Source: Propionibacteriales bacterium (GTDB lineage Bacteria > Actinomycetota > Actinomycetes > Propionibacteriales > Nocardioidaceae). From it: a DNA stretch of 64,000 bases. The position numbers were made by a program, and so were the translations under genes. The notes under the pieces are model-generated. The model was given only the letters and a program-made list of their open reading frames with translations, made no database searches and was not told the origin of the DNA. The DNA is taken from assembly GCA_026392465.1 (NCBI GenBank), contig JAPLCA010000027.1:1-64000 (forward strand), written 5' to 3'. Below, one piece after another: positions 18,186 through 26,152 of this stretch. Each line of letters opens with the position of its first letter. Position 1 is the stretch's first letter.

Positions 18186-18207
18186 CGCAGCTCCCTGACC
18201 GCGCAGG

Positions 18208-19242
18208 TCACTCGATCGGTGTGCCGTCGAGGGCGAAGGTCCCGCGGGTGGTCGTGGAGCCGTCGGTGACCTCGACGACCAGCCTTGGGGCGCCGCCGCT
18301 CGTGACGACGTGCAGCTGGACGTCCGGCGACGCGTCCGGTCCCACCTGGAGGAGCGTGGTCTCCACCACGTCCTGCACGACGGTGGGATCGATGTCGGCC
18401 AGGTCGACGGGAGACGCAGCGGGGTCGAGCATCCCCGGCTCGCCCACCGGCTCCCACGCCGCCCCGGCGAAGACCCACTGGCGAGTCGTCGTCCCGTCGA
18501 CGACGGTGGCGACGCCGCTGCCGTCCCTCACGTCGAACGCCGTCACCGTCGCCGCGCCGACGGAGTCGTCGAGCTCCGTCACCTGCGTGTCCCACCAGGC
18601 GGCGGCGTCGGGCACCGTCACGCCGTCCTTCTCGGTGTACCCGCCGTCGTCCGCGACGACGATGTCGTCGGAGGAGCCGGAGTCGAACCCGCCGTCGAAG
18701 GAGCGCGCGACCCCGAGGAACACCACGACGGCGATGACGAGCGGCACCAGGAAGATCGCGATGACCGCGACGACGCCACAGCCGATCGTGCGCTCCGTCG
18801 TCCACCCGCCGGTCCGCCGTCCTGACCCCGAGCCCGAGTCCGAACCCGAGCCGCCGTAGGACGGCGGGGCCCAGCTGGGCCCGCCGGAGCCAGGGGTCGA
18901 CGCGGGCGCGGAGGACGTGACCGGTGGCAGGGTCGACGGGGCCGGCGGGGTGGTCGGGGCTGGCGGGGTGGTCGCGGCGACGGGGTCGAGATCGGCCACC
19001 GGCGCGGGCATCCCGAACGGCGGCGCGCCCAGGTCCGGGGACGTCGACGACGGTGGGCGCCCCTCGAGGTCGCGCAGGACCATCGCGAGGTCGCCCTTCG
19101 TCGCCGCTGCGTCGATCTGCTCGAGGCGCAGCGCCCGGTCGGCCGCCGTGATGCGACCCTCCGCGTACGCCTCGTCCACCATGCGTCGAGCCCGCCGACG
19201 GTCGCCGCGCCCGGCGCCGCTCGGGTCGCTGATGTCGCTCAC
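18208..19242 (-). CDS. DUF1707 domain membrane protein
   Basis: A 344-residue protein. An N-terminal DUF1707 (SHOCT-like) segment (RRARRMVDEAYAEGRITAADRALRLEQIDAAATKGDLAMVLRDL, in part) is followed by a Pro/Thr/Gly/Ser-rich linker. One membrane helix (GCGVVAVIAIFLVPLVIAVV) at about residues 160-185 leads to an external domain of about 150 residues with no family I recognise. The topology is N-terminus in, C-terminus out. Such proteins are typical of actinobacterial envelopes, role unknown. The GTG start at 19242 is six bases after TACGCT and lacks a ribosome site. Confidence 0.75.
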   Translation of the reverse strand: MSDISDPSGAGRGDRRRARRMVDEAYAEGRITAADRALRLEQIDAAATKGDLAMVLRDLEGRPPSSTSPDLGAPPFGMPAPVADLDPVAATTPPAPTTPPAPSTLPPVTSSAPASTPGSGGPSWAPPSYGGSGSDSGSGSGRRTGGWTTERTIGCGVVAVIAIFLVPLVIAVVVFLGVARSFDGGFDSGSSDDIVVADDGGYTEKDGVTVPDAAAWWDTQVTELDDSVGAATVTAFDVRDGSGVATVVDGTTTRQWVFAGAAWEPVGEPGMLDPAASPVDLADIDPTVVQDVVETTLLQVGPDASPDVQLHVVTSGGAPRLVVEVTDGSTTTRGTFALDGTPIE

Positions 19243-19248
19243 GGCGGC

Positions 19249-19254
19249 AGCGTA
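19249..19254 (-). promoter_or_regulatory. -10 element, leaderless DUF1707 gene
   Basis: TACGCT on the minus strand, six bases before the GTG at 19242. Confidence 0.45.
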
Positions 19255-19277
19255 GCGGGACGGACGTCCGGCTCCGG

Positions 19278-21332
19278 TCAGGCGTCGATCAGGTCGGAGT
19301 CGACGTCGTAGGCGCTCTGCACGATGAACTCCTTGCGCGGGGCGACCTCGTTGCCCATGAGGAGCTCGAAGACCGCGGCAGCCCGCTCGGCGTCGTCGAC
19401 GGTGAGCCGGCGCAGCGTGCGGTGCCGCGGGTCCATCGTGGTCTCGGCCAGCTGGTCGGCGTCCATCTCTCCGAGGCCCTTGTAGCGCTGGATGGGGTCC
19501 TTCCAGCGGACGTTGCGCCGCTTCAGGTCCGCCAGCGTGCGCTGGAGCTCGGCGTCGGAGTAGGTGTACTGGTACTTGTCCTGGCCCTTCTTCGGGTTGG
19601 TGAGCTCGATGCGGTGCAGCGGGGGCACCGCCGAGAACACCCGACCCTCCTCGACGAGCGGACGCATGTACCGGAAGAAGAGGGTGGCGAGCAGGCACCG
19701 GATGTGCGCGCCGTCGGAGTCGGCGTCCGCCATGAAGATGATCCGGCCGTAGCGGGCCTGGTCGAGGTCGAACGTGCGTCCTGACCCGGCGCCGACCACC
19801 TGGATGATCGAGGAGCACTCGACGTTCTTGAGCATGTCGCCGACGCTGGCCTTCTGGACGTTCAGGATCTTGCCGCGGATCGGCAGCAGCGCCTGGAACT
19901 CCGAGTCGCGCGCGGACTTCGCCGTCCCGAGCGCGGAGTCGCCCTCGACGATGAACAATTCGGTGCGGTCGGCGTCGGCCGCGCGGCAGTCGGCGAGCTT
20001 GGCGGGCAGGGCGCTGGACTCGAGCGCGTTCTTGCGCCGCTGGTTGTCGCGCTGCTGACGCGCCATGAGACGGGTCCGCGACGCGGCGACGACCTTCTCC
20101 ATGACCTGTCGCGCCTTGGCCTTCTCGGCCGCCTTGGTCGACGTCAAGAACGCCTTGAGCTCGCGGGAGACGACCTGGTTGACGATGCGCGTGACGGCCG
20201 GGGTGCCGAGCACCTCCTTGGTCTGCCCCTCGAACTGCGGCTCGGCGAGCCGTACGGTCACGACCGCGGTGATGCCCTCGAGCACGTCGTCCTTCACGAT
20301 GTCGGCGTCACCGGACTTGAGCAGCCTGGTGTTCCGCAGCGTGTCGTTGAAGGTCTTCGTGACGCCCCGCTCGAAGCCCTGCACGTGCGTGCCGCCCTTC
20401 GGCGTGGCGATGATGTTGACGAACGAGCGCAGCTCGGACTCGTAGCCGGTGCCCCAGCGCAGGGCGACGTCGACGCCCAGCTCGCGCTCGACCTCCTGCG
20501 GCGTCATGTGCCCCTTGCTGTCCAGCACGGGCACGGTCTCCGTGAAGGAACCCTCGCCCTGCAGGCGCAGCACGTCGCTGACCGGCTCGTCGGCTGCCAG
20601 GAAGTCGCAGTACTCGGTGATGCCCCCGTCGTGCTTGAACGACTCCTCGAGGGGCTCGTCGCCACGCTCGTCGCGCAGCACGATCTGCAGGCCCGGCACG
20701 AGGAACGACGTCTGCCGCGCGCGGTTGACCAGCTCGTCGTAGGCGAAGGTGGCGGTCTTGATGAAGATCTGCGGGTCCGCCCAGTAGCGCACGCGGGTGC
20801 CCGTGACCGTCTTCTTCACACGACCGCCCTTGTGCAGGGTGTTGTCGGGCGTGAAGTCCGCGGCCGGGCCGTCGCCGGCGAAGACGCCGGGCTCGCCGCG
20901 GCGGAACGACATCGACCAGGTGGCGCCGGACTTGTCGACCTCGACGTCGAGCCGCGAGGACAGCGCGTTCACGACCGACGCGCCGACACCGTGCAGGCCA
21001 CCGGTCGCGTTGTAGGACCCGCCGCCGAACTTCCCGCCCGCGTGCAGCTTGGTGTAGACCACCTCGACGCCCGTGAGACCGGTCTTCGGCTCGATGTCCA
21101 CCGGCACCCCGCGGCCGTTGTCGCGCACCTCGACGGAGCCGTCGGCGTGCAGGACGACGTCGATGCGGTCGCAGTGCCCGGCCAGGGCCTCGTCGACGGA
21201 GTTGTCGATGATCTCCCAGAGGCAGTGCATGAGCCCGCGCGTGTCGGTGGAACCGATGTACATGCCCGGACGCTTGCGCACGGCCTCGAGGCCCTCGAGG
21301 ACGAGCAGGTTGCGAGCGTCGTAGGTCGACAC
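19278..21332 (-). CDS. parE: DNA topoisomerase IV subunit B
   Basis: A 684-residue ATPase subunit. The GHKL ATP site shows EIIDNSVDEA, DNGRGVPVD and GGLHGVGASVVNALS. The transducer domain follows, then the Toprim domain with VEGDSALGTAK and MADADSDGAHIR, which bind the magnesium used in cleavage. It pairs with the ParC encoded at 12684-15152. The frame is open further upstream, but the GTG at 21332 (VSTYDARNLLVLEGLEAVRKRPGMY-type start) has GGAGG eight bases before it and matches the family N-terminus. A second gyrB-like identity is possible, but the partner ParC in the window favours parE. Confidence 0.93.
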   Translation of the reverse strand: MSTYDARNLLVLEGLEAVRKRPGMYIGSTDTRGLMHCLWEIIDNSVDEALAGHCDRIDVVLHADGSVEVRDNGRGVPVDIEPKTGLTGVEVVYTKLHAGGKFGGGSYNATGGLHGVGASVVNALSSRLDVEVDKSGATWSMSFRRGEPGVFAGDGPAADFTPDNTLHKGGRVKKTVTGTRVRYWADPQIFIKTATFAYDELVNRARQTSFLVPGLQIVLRDERGDEPLEESFKHDGGITEYCDFLAADEPVSDVLRLQGEGSFTETVPVLDSKGHMTPQEVERELGVDVALRWGTGYESELRSFVNIIATPKGGTHVQGFERGVTKTFNDTLRNTRLLKSGDADIVKDDVLEGITAVVTVRLAEPQFEGQTKEVLGTPAVTRIVNQVVSRELKAFLTSTKAAEKAKARQVMEKVVAASRTRLMARQQRDNQRRKNALESSALPAKLADCRAADADRTELFIVEGDSALGTAKSARDSEFQALLPIRGKILNVQKASVGDMLKNVECSSIIQVVGAGSGRTFDLDQARYGRIIFMADADSDGAHIRCLLATLFFRYMRPLVEEGRVFSAVPPLHRIELTNPKKGQDKYQYTYSDAELQRTLADLKRRNVRWKDPIQRYKGLGEMDADQLAETTMDPRHRTLRRLTVDDAERAAAVFELLMGNEVAPRKEFIVQSAYDVDSDLIDA

Positions 21333-21517
21333 GTCCGGGACCTCCGTGGAAGACGTTGGGGGGTGGGTCGGGCGTCCGCGGACCCGCTCTGCGCGTCGGG
21401 GGCGTCCCGCCGTCAGCCTAGTCAGCGGCTCGTCGGTGACCCGTCTGACACGCGGCACGCCGACCGGCGTCCAGCCGTTTGACCCCGGCGGGCAGTATCT
21501 ATGTCGTATGTCACCTG

Positions 21518-21536
21518 GGCCTGTGCGGAACAGGCC
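21518..21536 (+). repeat. Small hairpin in the parE-DUF7455 intergenic region
   Basis: GGCCTGT-GCGGA-ACAGGCC, a perfect 7-bp stem, lies in the 263-base region between divergent parE and the small gene at 21596. It could be in the 5' leader of the latter. TTGACC at 21479-21484 is a candidate -35, but no well-spaced -10 is seen. Confidence 0.4.
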
Positions 21537-21595
21537 GCCGTGGTTGGATGTTGTGACAGACGTACCCCCGACGCCGCTGAGGAAGAGAGAACATC

Positions 21596-21823
21596 ATGGC
21601 TGCAGTCGCCGAGCTTCCCGGTCTGAACGCGACCGACCGTTGCGACCGGTGTGGAGCACAGGCGTACGTCCGCGTCGAGCTCGCCGGCGGAACCGAGCTG
21701 CTCTTCTGCGCACACCACGCCCGCGAGCACGAGGACAAGCTGCGTGAGATCGCCGTGTCGATCCACGACGAGTCGGGCCGCCTCGCCGGCGTTCCGGCCT
21801 CGGCCCCCGACGTCGAGGTCTGA
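21596..21823 (+). CDS. Small zinc-ribbon-like protein (DUF7455 type)
   Basis: A 75-residue protein with CDRCGAQAYVRVELAGG and LLFCAHHAREH: two Cys in CxxC plus a Cys and two His, an arrangement that should bind one zinc. A short helix and acidic tail follow. Proteins of this form are widespread and highly conserved in actinobacteria, usually near the primary sigma factor and topoisomerase genes as here. No function is established that I know of. The ATG follows GAGAGAA. A hairpin terminator lies 30 bases downstream, so it is probably transcribed alone. Confidence 0.82.
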   Translation: MAAVAELPGLNATDRCDRCGAQAYVRVELAGGTELLFCAHHAREHEDKLREIAVSIHDESGRLAGVPASAPDVEV

Positions 21824-21852
21824 GACCAGGTCCTGACAACCGGCTTCACCGG

Positions 21853-21883
21853 GAGCCCCTTGCCGCACTGCGGCGAGGGGCTC
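21853..21883 (+). terminator. Intrinsic terminator after the small zinc-ribbon gene
   Basis: Arms GAGCCCCTTGCCGC (21853-21866) and GCGGCGAGGGGCTC (21870-21883) pair fully with one G-T wobble around ACT. The T-tract is absent, as is common in high-GC actinobacteria. Confidence 0.7.
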
Positions 21884-21972
21884 CTGCCGTCTCGAGGTGC
21901 GGAGTCGGTCGACGGGTGCCACGCTCGCCGCACGAGGTCGGCATCACGTCGACCACTGTCCGAGGAGTCCTC

Positions 21973-22161
21973 ATGCAGATCGGTACGTCGCTCTTCCTGC
22001 TGGCAGTCGGCGCGATCCTGTCCTTCGCCGTCCAGGACCGCATCAGCGGTGTCGACCTGACGATGGTCGGCTACATCCTCATCGCGGTCGGCGCGCTCGG
22101 CCTCGTGCTGTCGCTCATCCTCGGCACGCGCACCCGTCGCGACCTGCCGCCGCCCCGCTGA
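21973..22161 (+). CDS. DUF6458-type small membrane protein
   Basis: A 62-residue protein with two hydrophobic helices (IGTSLFLLAVGAILSFAV and MVGYILIAVGALGLVLSLIL) separated by a short polar loop (QDRISGVDLT) and ending in a basic tail. It matches the actinobacterial DUF6458 pattern, a predicted hairpin in the cytoplasmic membrane of unknown role. The ATG at 21973 was chosen over an upstream in-frame ATG at 21916 because GAGGAG precedes it and the family begins here. Confidence 0.78.
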   Translation: MQIGTSLFLLAVGAILSFAVQDRISGVDLTMVGYILIAVGALGLVLSLILGTRTRRDLPPPR

Positions 22162-22208
22162 CCGTACTCGCCGTCCCGAGAGCCTGGTCAGCGACGCGAA
22201 CCCGTTGC

Positions 22209-22214
22209 TAACGT
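22209..22214 (+). promoter_or_regulatory. Candidate -10 of the five-gene cassette
   Basis: TAACGT, seven bases before the ATG at 22222, which has no ribosome site. It is a plausible leaderless promoter for the whole 22222-26075 unit. Confidence 0.4.
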
Positions 22215-22221
22215 CACCTTC

Positions 22222-22743
22222 ATGAGTGCCGGGGAGGGGCCTGTGGCCCAGGATCCGTTCTGGGACGTCGTGCGCCGACGTCATCCCGACGTCGACCTCG
22301 TGCTCCTCACCGGCCGCTCCCCGCTCGACCCGCCGGCGGCCGAGCCGGACGACGCGATCACCCTCGACGAGGCGCGGAGGATCGAGCGCGGCGTCGACGA
22401 CGCGTACGGGTCGATCCGTCACCTGCTGCCGCCGGACACGCCCGCTCCGACCCGTCTGTGGCGTGCGGCCGACGGCGGGCACGCGTACCTGAACGAGAAG
22501 GCCCTGCGGGGTCTGGCGGGCCCGCGGGCCGTGGTCACGCTCCGGTCCCTCGCCCGCGCCCTGCAGGAGCGCGGGTGGGCGGTCGAGGCGGCCGGCGACG
22601 AGGACCGGCCGCGCCTGATGGCGACCAACGGTTGGATCGACCTCGACGTCCGCAGCGGTGCGGCGGCGACGCAGCTCCTCATGGCGGGTCCGGTCGTGCC
22701 GGTGCGCGCCGACGACCTCGCGACCCTGAAGGCCGAGCGGTGA
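22222..22743 (+). CDS. Unknown protein, first gene of a type VII-linked cassette
   Basis: A 173-residue soluble protein with no signal peptide, membrane helix or motif I recognise. The sequence opens DPFWDVVRRRHPDVDLVLL, has a mixed alpha/beta look, and ends in a segment rich in short hydrophobic strands (TNGWIDLDVRSGAAATQLLM). The stop overlaps the GTG of the next gene by four bases. Because it stands first in an operon with a predicted ESX-type substrate, a dedicated cytosolic chaperone or adaptor is a reasonable guess, but nothing in the sequence proves it. Confidence 0.7.
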   Translation: MSAGEGPVAQDPFWDVVRRRHPDVDLVLLTGRSPLDPPAAEPDDAITLDEARRIERGVDDAYGSIRHLLPPDTPAPTRLWRAADGGHAYLNEKALRGLAGPRAVVTLRSLARALQERGWAVEAAGDEDRPRLMATNGWIDLDVRSGAAATQLLMAGPVVPVRADDLATLKAER

Positions 22744-23201
22744 GCGGCGTCGAGGCGGACTGGAACGCCATCACCGCCGCAGCCAGGGTCTGGGACGGCG
22801 CGGCCGACGGGCTCGACGGTGCGTGGCGACGGCTGCACGGCACGACCGGCTCGCCCATGGCGCCCGACGTCGTAGCGGCTTTCGAGACCTTCCGCGAGGC
22901 GTGGGTCGACGAGGTCAAGGACGTCGCGACGACCGCGCAGGCGCACGCGGAGTCCCTCGACGACGCTGCCGCGACCTACTCGGCGGTCGATGACGCCGCC
23001 TACCAGCGCATCAGGTCGCTGATGCCGTGGTCGTACCGCGACAGCACGATCGACCCCGACGGTGGCCCGCCCCCGATGCCGACCCCGTCCCCCGGCCCGA
23101 GCCCGTCGCCCCCTCCCCCGAGCGACTCGGCCCCGGCCACGCCCCAGCCGTCCCCTGGACCGTCGCCCACGCCGTCACCGAGCCCGACAGGAGGTGACTG
23201 A
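22740..23201 (+). CDS. Helical-hairpin protein with YxxxD motif and proline-rich tail, candidate type VII substrate
   Basis: A 153-residue protein. Residues 1-100 form two long amphipathic helices separated by a GTTGSPMAP turn, the size of ESX (EspC/WXG100-like) proteins though without WxG. Tyr80-Asp84 (YSAVD) fits the YxxxD/E secretion signal that follows the helical hairpin in type VII substrates. Residues 105-153 are almost only Pro, Ser, Gly and Thr (PPPMPTPSPGPSPSPPPP and on), like surface-exposed linkers. There is no Sec signal. The GTG overlaps the previous stop by four bases, and the next gene begins one base after its stop. Export by an ESX system encoded elsewhere is inference. Confidence 0.7.
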   Translation: MSGVEADWNAITAAARVWDGAADGLDGAWRRLHGTTGSPMAPDVVAAFETFREAWVDEVKDVATTAQAHAESLDDAAATYSAVDDAAYQRIRSLMPWSYRDSTIDPDGGPPPMPTPSPGPSPSPPPPSDSAPATPQPSPGPSPTPSPSPTGGD

Positions 23202-23202
23202 C

Positions 23203-25032
23203 GTGGCACTCGTCCGGGTCAGCCAGCCCGACCCGCTGCGCACGACATCGGCCGCAGCGGCGTCGGCCACCACCGGCGTCCGAGCCACCGGCGAGAGCGT
23301 GAGCGATGCGCAGGAGTCGCTGGCGTCACAGGGCACGCCCGCGTCGTGGACCGGTGACGCCTCCGAGGCCGCCGAGAACGAGTTCACGGCGCTCTCCGCG
23401 CGTCTGGACGCCGCGTCCGCCGCGTTCGTGCGAGCCGTGACCGTGCTCGACGCGTTCGACGACACCCTCCAGACGCTCAGCTCCCGGCGGATCGACCTGG
23501 TCGAGAGGGTCTCGGAGCTCAACGGACGGATCGATACCTACGATGCCGACGTCGCCGCGTCGGATAAGGACGACGCGACCGCGCAGGAGGCGCTCGTCCA
23601 GAGGTCGGCCAACCTCGAGCGCGAGGCCACGGCCCTCCAGGCGGACGTCGACGCGTGGAACCGCGACCAGGAGTCGGCCGAGCAGACCGTGGTCTCCGGG
23701 CTGCAGGGCGTCGACACCGTGGCCGAGGGGCAGTCGGCAGCCTCGGCACCGAACCGCGCCGACGCCGCCGCGCTGGCGGACCAGCTGCAGCAGAAGGTCG
23801 ACAGCGGTGACCCCGAGGCCGTCGCCGACTGGTGGAGCGGCCTGAGCCCCGAGCAGGTGGCCGCGCTCGTGATGCACTCCCCGCAGCTGGTCGGGAACGC
23901 CGGCGGGGTGCCCAGCGAGGTGCGTGACGAGGCGAACCGCACGTCGATGCTCAGCGACATCGACTACCTCACCCAGCGTCGCGACGACGGCCAGCTGAGC
24001 GACCTCGAACGCCAGCAGCTGATGAACGCCGAGGACGCCCGCGACACGCTCGACGACTACCAGGACCGGATCGATCCCGAGACCGGCGAGAACCAGGCGT
24101 TCCTGCTCGTCTACCGGCCCGACGCCTTCGACGGTGACGGCGGCGTGGCGATGAGCCTCGGGAACCCCGACACCGCTGACGACGTCACCTCCTTCGTCCC
24201 GGGGCTGACCAGCGAGGCGACGTCGCTCAGCGGCAACGTCGAGTCGATGGACCGGCTCATGCAGCTGGCCGACGGGAAGAACGGCGACCGGTCCGTCGCC
24301 GCGATCACGTGGATCGACTACGACGCACCCAGCAGCGGCGAGGGGCTGACCGACGATCCCTGGGACTTCCTCCAGGTCGCCGGGCAGGGCAAGGCCACGG
24401 ACGGCGGGGAGCGCTTCGCCGACTTCGTGGCCGGCATGCGAGCGAGCGACCAGGGTCCTGACGCCCACTTCACGGCGATCGGCCACAGCTACGGGTCGAC
24501 GACCGTCTCGCACGCCGCCACCGACAACGACCTGCAGGTGGACGACATGGTCCTGATCGGCAGCCCGGGCACCGGATCGGCCGAGACGGCGACCGACCTG
24601 ATGCCGGAGGGACACCTGTTCGTCGGATCGGCCGACTACGACCCCGTCACCCTGCTGGGCTCCCCCGCCATCGGCGCCCTCGGTCACGACCCCGCCCAGG
24701 CCGACTTCGGTGCGCACCGCTTCGAGGTCGACCCCGGCTCCTACCGGGTGCAGGACCTCCTCGAGAACCACTCGTCGTACTTCAACGAGGGCTCGACGTC
24801 GCTGGACGCGATGGCCGACGTGGTCGCCGGCCAGACCCCGGACCAGGTCGACGGACGCACGCTCGGCAGCTACCAGACGCTCGACACGCTCGTCGTCGGC
24901 AGCTCCGTCGTGTCCGGCGGCGAGCAGATCTGGAACGGGGTCGAGTGGACAGGCGGGCAGGTCGCCGACGCGGCAGGGTGGACCTGGGACAAGGCCAAGG
25001 ACGCCGGCAGCTGGCTGAACCCGTTCGACTGA
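23203..25032 (+). CDS. WxG/coiled-coil/alpha-beta hydrolase (DUF1023 type) protein
   Basis: A 609-residue protein. The N-terminal ~85 residues are helical with Trp49-Thr50-Gly51 at the expected turn, like WXG100 proteins. A coiled coil follows (about 85-190; LVERVSELNGRIDTYDADV, LEREATALQADVDAW). The C-terminal half is an alpha/beta hydrolase of the DUF1023 family, with the nucleophile elbow GHSYG (Ser429), an acidic ADYDPV stretch near residue 477 and a likely catalytic His523 (ENHSSYF). The substrate is unknown; ester or peptide hydrolysis is possible. The GTG follows AGGAGGTGAC. The architecture resembles type VII secreted effectors in which a WXG-like head carries an enzyme. Confidence 0.82.
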   Translation: MALVRVSQPDPLRTTSAAAASATTGVRATGESVSDAQESLASQGTPASWTGDASEAAENEFTALSARLDAASAAFVRAVTVLDAFDDTLQTLSSRRIDLVERVSELNGRIDTYDADVAASDKDDATAQEALVQRSANLEREATALQADVDAWNRDQESAEQTVVSGLQGVDTVAEGQSAASAPNRADAAALADQLQQKVDSGDPEAVADWWSGLSPEQVAALVMHSPQLVGNAGGVPSEVRDEANRTSMLSDIDYLTQRRDDGQLSDLERQQLMNAEDARDTLDDYQDRIDPETGENQAFLLVYRPDAFDGDGGVAMSLGNPDTADDVTSFVPGLTSEATSLSGNVESMDRLMQLADGKNGDRSVAAITWIDYDAPSSGEGLTDDPWDFLQVAGQGKATDGGERFADFVAGMRASDQGPDAHFTAIGHSYGSTTVSHAATDNDLQVDDMVLIGSPGTGSAETATDLMPEGHLFVGSADYDPVTLLGSPAIGALGHDPAQADFGAHRFEVDPGSYRVQDLLENHSSYFNEGSTSLDAMADVVAGQTPDQVDGRTLGSYQTLDTLVVGSSVVSGGEQIWNGVEWTGGQVADAAGWTWDKAKDAGSWLNPFD

Positions 25033-25041
25033 GAGGCTGGG

Positions 25042-25554
25042 ATGAGACGTTCGAGGATCGTGGTGGGGATCGTGATGATGGCCAGCCTGTTCGGGTGCGG
25101 TGACGGAGGGTCCGGCGACGACTCGGCCGACGCTCAGCGCACCGCCGAGGAGGCCCGGACCGCCGCGACGCAGACCTTCGACGCCGTCGGTCAGGGCGTG
25201 GAGGCGCTCGGCTACTCCAGCACCGGCGCGGGACGCTGGGTCATCTGCGGCCAGGAACCGAGCCCCAACGGCGCCCAGTATGTCGCGGAGATCGCCGTCG
25301 TCCAGAGCAACGTGCCTCCGTCGCAGTACGGCGAGGTCGTCCGCCGGCAGGCGGAGGCCCAGGGCTGGAGCGTCGAGGAGGTCGCCGGCGACACCCTCGA
25401 GGGCCGCAAGGACGGCCTGACGCTGCGCGCCCAGTACGGCGCGGGCGGGATGAACCTCTCGGTCCGCAGCACGTGCCTGGACGTGCCGAAGGACGAGATC
25501 CGCCGACTGACCGACCTGCCGAAGGACGACCTCGGCGTCGCACCCCCGTCGTGA
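25042..25554 (+). CDS. Predicted lipoprotein, paralogue A
   Basis: A 170-residue protein with a signal peptide (MRRSRIVVGIVMMASLFGC). LFGC is an acceptable but atypical lipobox because of Phe at -2. The mature part contains RWVICGQEPSPNGAQYVAEI and a C-terminal STCLDVP. It is clearly homologous to the next gene: both share (V/K)ICG, PSPNGA(Q/E)YVAE, a GW segment and a Cys-Leu/Val-Asp near the end, suggesting a disulfide between ICG and xCxD. The family is not known to me. It lies nine bases after the hydrolase gene with a GAGAGG ribosome site, so it belongs to the same operon. Confidence 0.72.
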   Translation: MRRSRIVVGIVMMASLFGCGDGGSGDDSADAQRTAEEARTAATQTFDAVGQGVEALGYSSTGAGRWVICGQEPSPNGAQYVAEIAVVQSNVPPSQYGEVVRRQAEAQGWSVEEVAGDTLEGRKDGLTLRAQYGAGGMNLSVRSTCLDVPKDEIRRLTDLPKDDLGVAPPS

Positions 25555-26075
25555 CGAGGTGGGCAAGGATCGTCGCGGGCGTCGTGACGCTGGGCGTGCT
25601 GTCCGGGTGCGGTGGCCCTGGCGACGACGGCGGTGTATCGCGCGAGCAGGCCTCGCAACGCTCCGAGGAGATCCGGACGGAGGCGGCGGACCTCTTCCCG
25701 AAGCTGGCCACGAGCATGTCGGCGGTCAGCTTCACGGGCAGCGGCACGGCCCGGTGGAAGATCTGCGGCATGCCGCCCAGCCCGAACGGTGCCGAGTACG
25801 TGGCCGAGCTGACCGTCGACCAGGCGAACACAGGCGTCTCTGAGCGTCTCGCCGCAGTCAAGGAGCTTCTCGACGGACAGGGGTGGACCCTCGACGAGGA
25901 GACGTCCGGGACGGTCACCTCCTCGAAGCAGGACACGACGCTCACCGCTCGTGTCGCGGGCGGCGGTGCCTATCTGACGCTCTCGAGCGGGTGCGTCGAC
26001 CTGTCGGGGGACCTGATCGACGAGCTCACCGATCCTGGCCGTCGCGACGACCTCGGCCTGACTCCCCCCTCCTGA
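25551..26075 (+). CDS. Predicted lipoprotein, paralogue B
   Basis: A 174-residue paralogue of the preceding lipoprotein. The signal peptide ends in the lipobox LSGC, and the mature part has RWKICGMPPSPNGAEYVAEL and a C-terminal SSGCVDLSGD. The GTG overlaps the upstream stop (GTGA). The conserved Cys pair and the shared DDLG(V/L)(A/T)PPS C-terminus show a duplication followed by divergence. Possible roles are surface anchoring, immunity towards the adjacent hydrolase, or substrate binding; none is proven. It is the last gene before the terminator shared with rpoD. Confidence 0.72.
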   Translation: MTRWARIVAGVVTLGVLSGCGGPGDDGGVSREQASQRSEEIRTEAADLFPKLATSMSAVSFTGSGTARWKICGMPPSPNGAEYVAELTVDQANTGVSERLAAVKELLDGQGWTLDEETSGTVTSSKQDTTLTARVAGGGAYLTLSSGCVDLSGDLIDELTDPGRRDDLGLTPPS

Positions 26076-26091
26076 CCGCTTCCCCGCAGCA

Positions 26092-26137
26092 ACGACGACG
26101 GCCCGCCCCGAGGATGCTCGGTGCGGGCCGTCGTCGT
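26092..26137. terminator. Bidirectional terminator between the lipoprotein cassette and rpoD
   Basis: Perfect 15-bp arms ACGACGACGGCCCGC (26092-26106) and GCGGGCCGTCGTCGT (26123-26137) with a 16-base loop lie between two convergent genes. Confidence 0.85.
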
Positions 26138-26152
26138 GCGTCGGGCTGGGCG

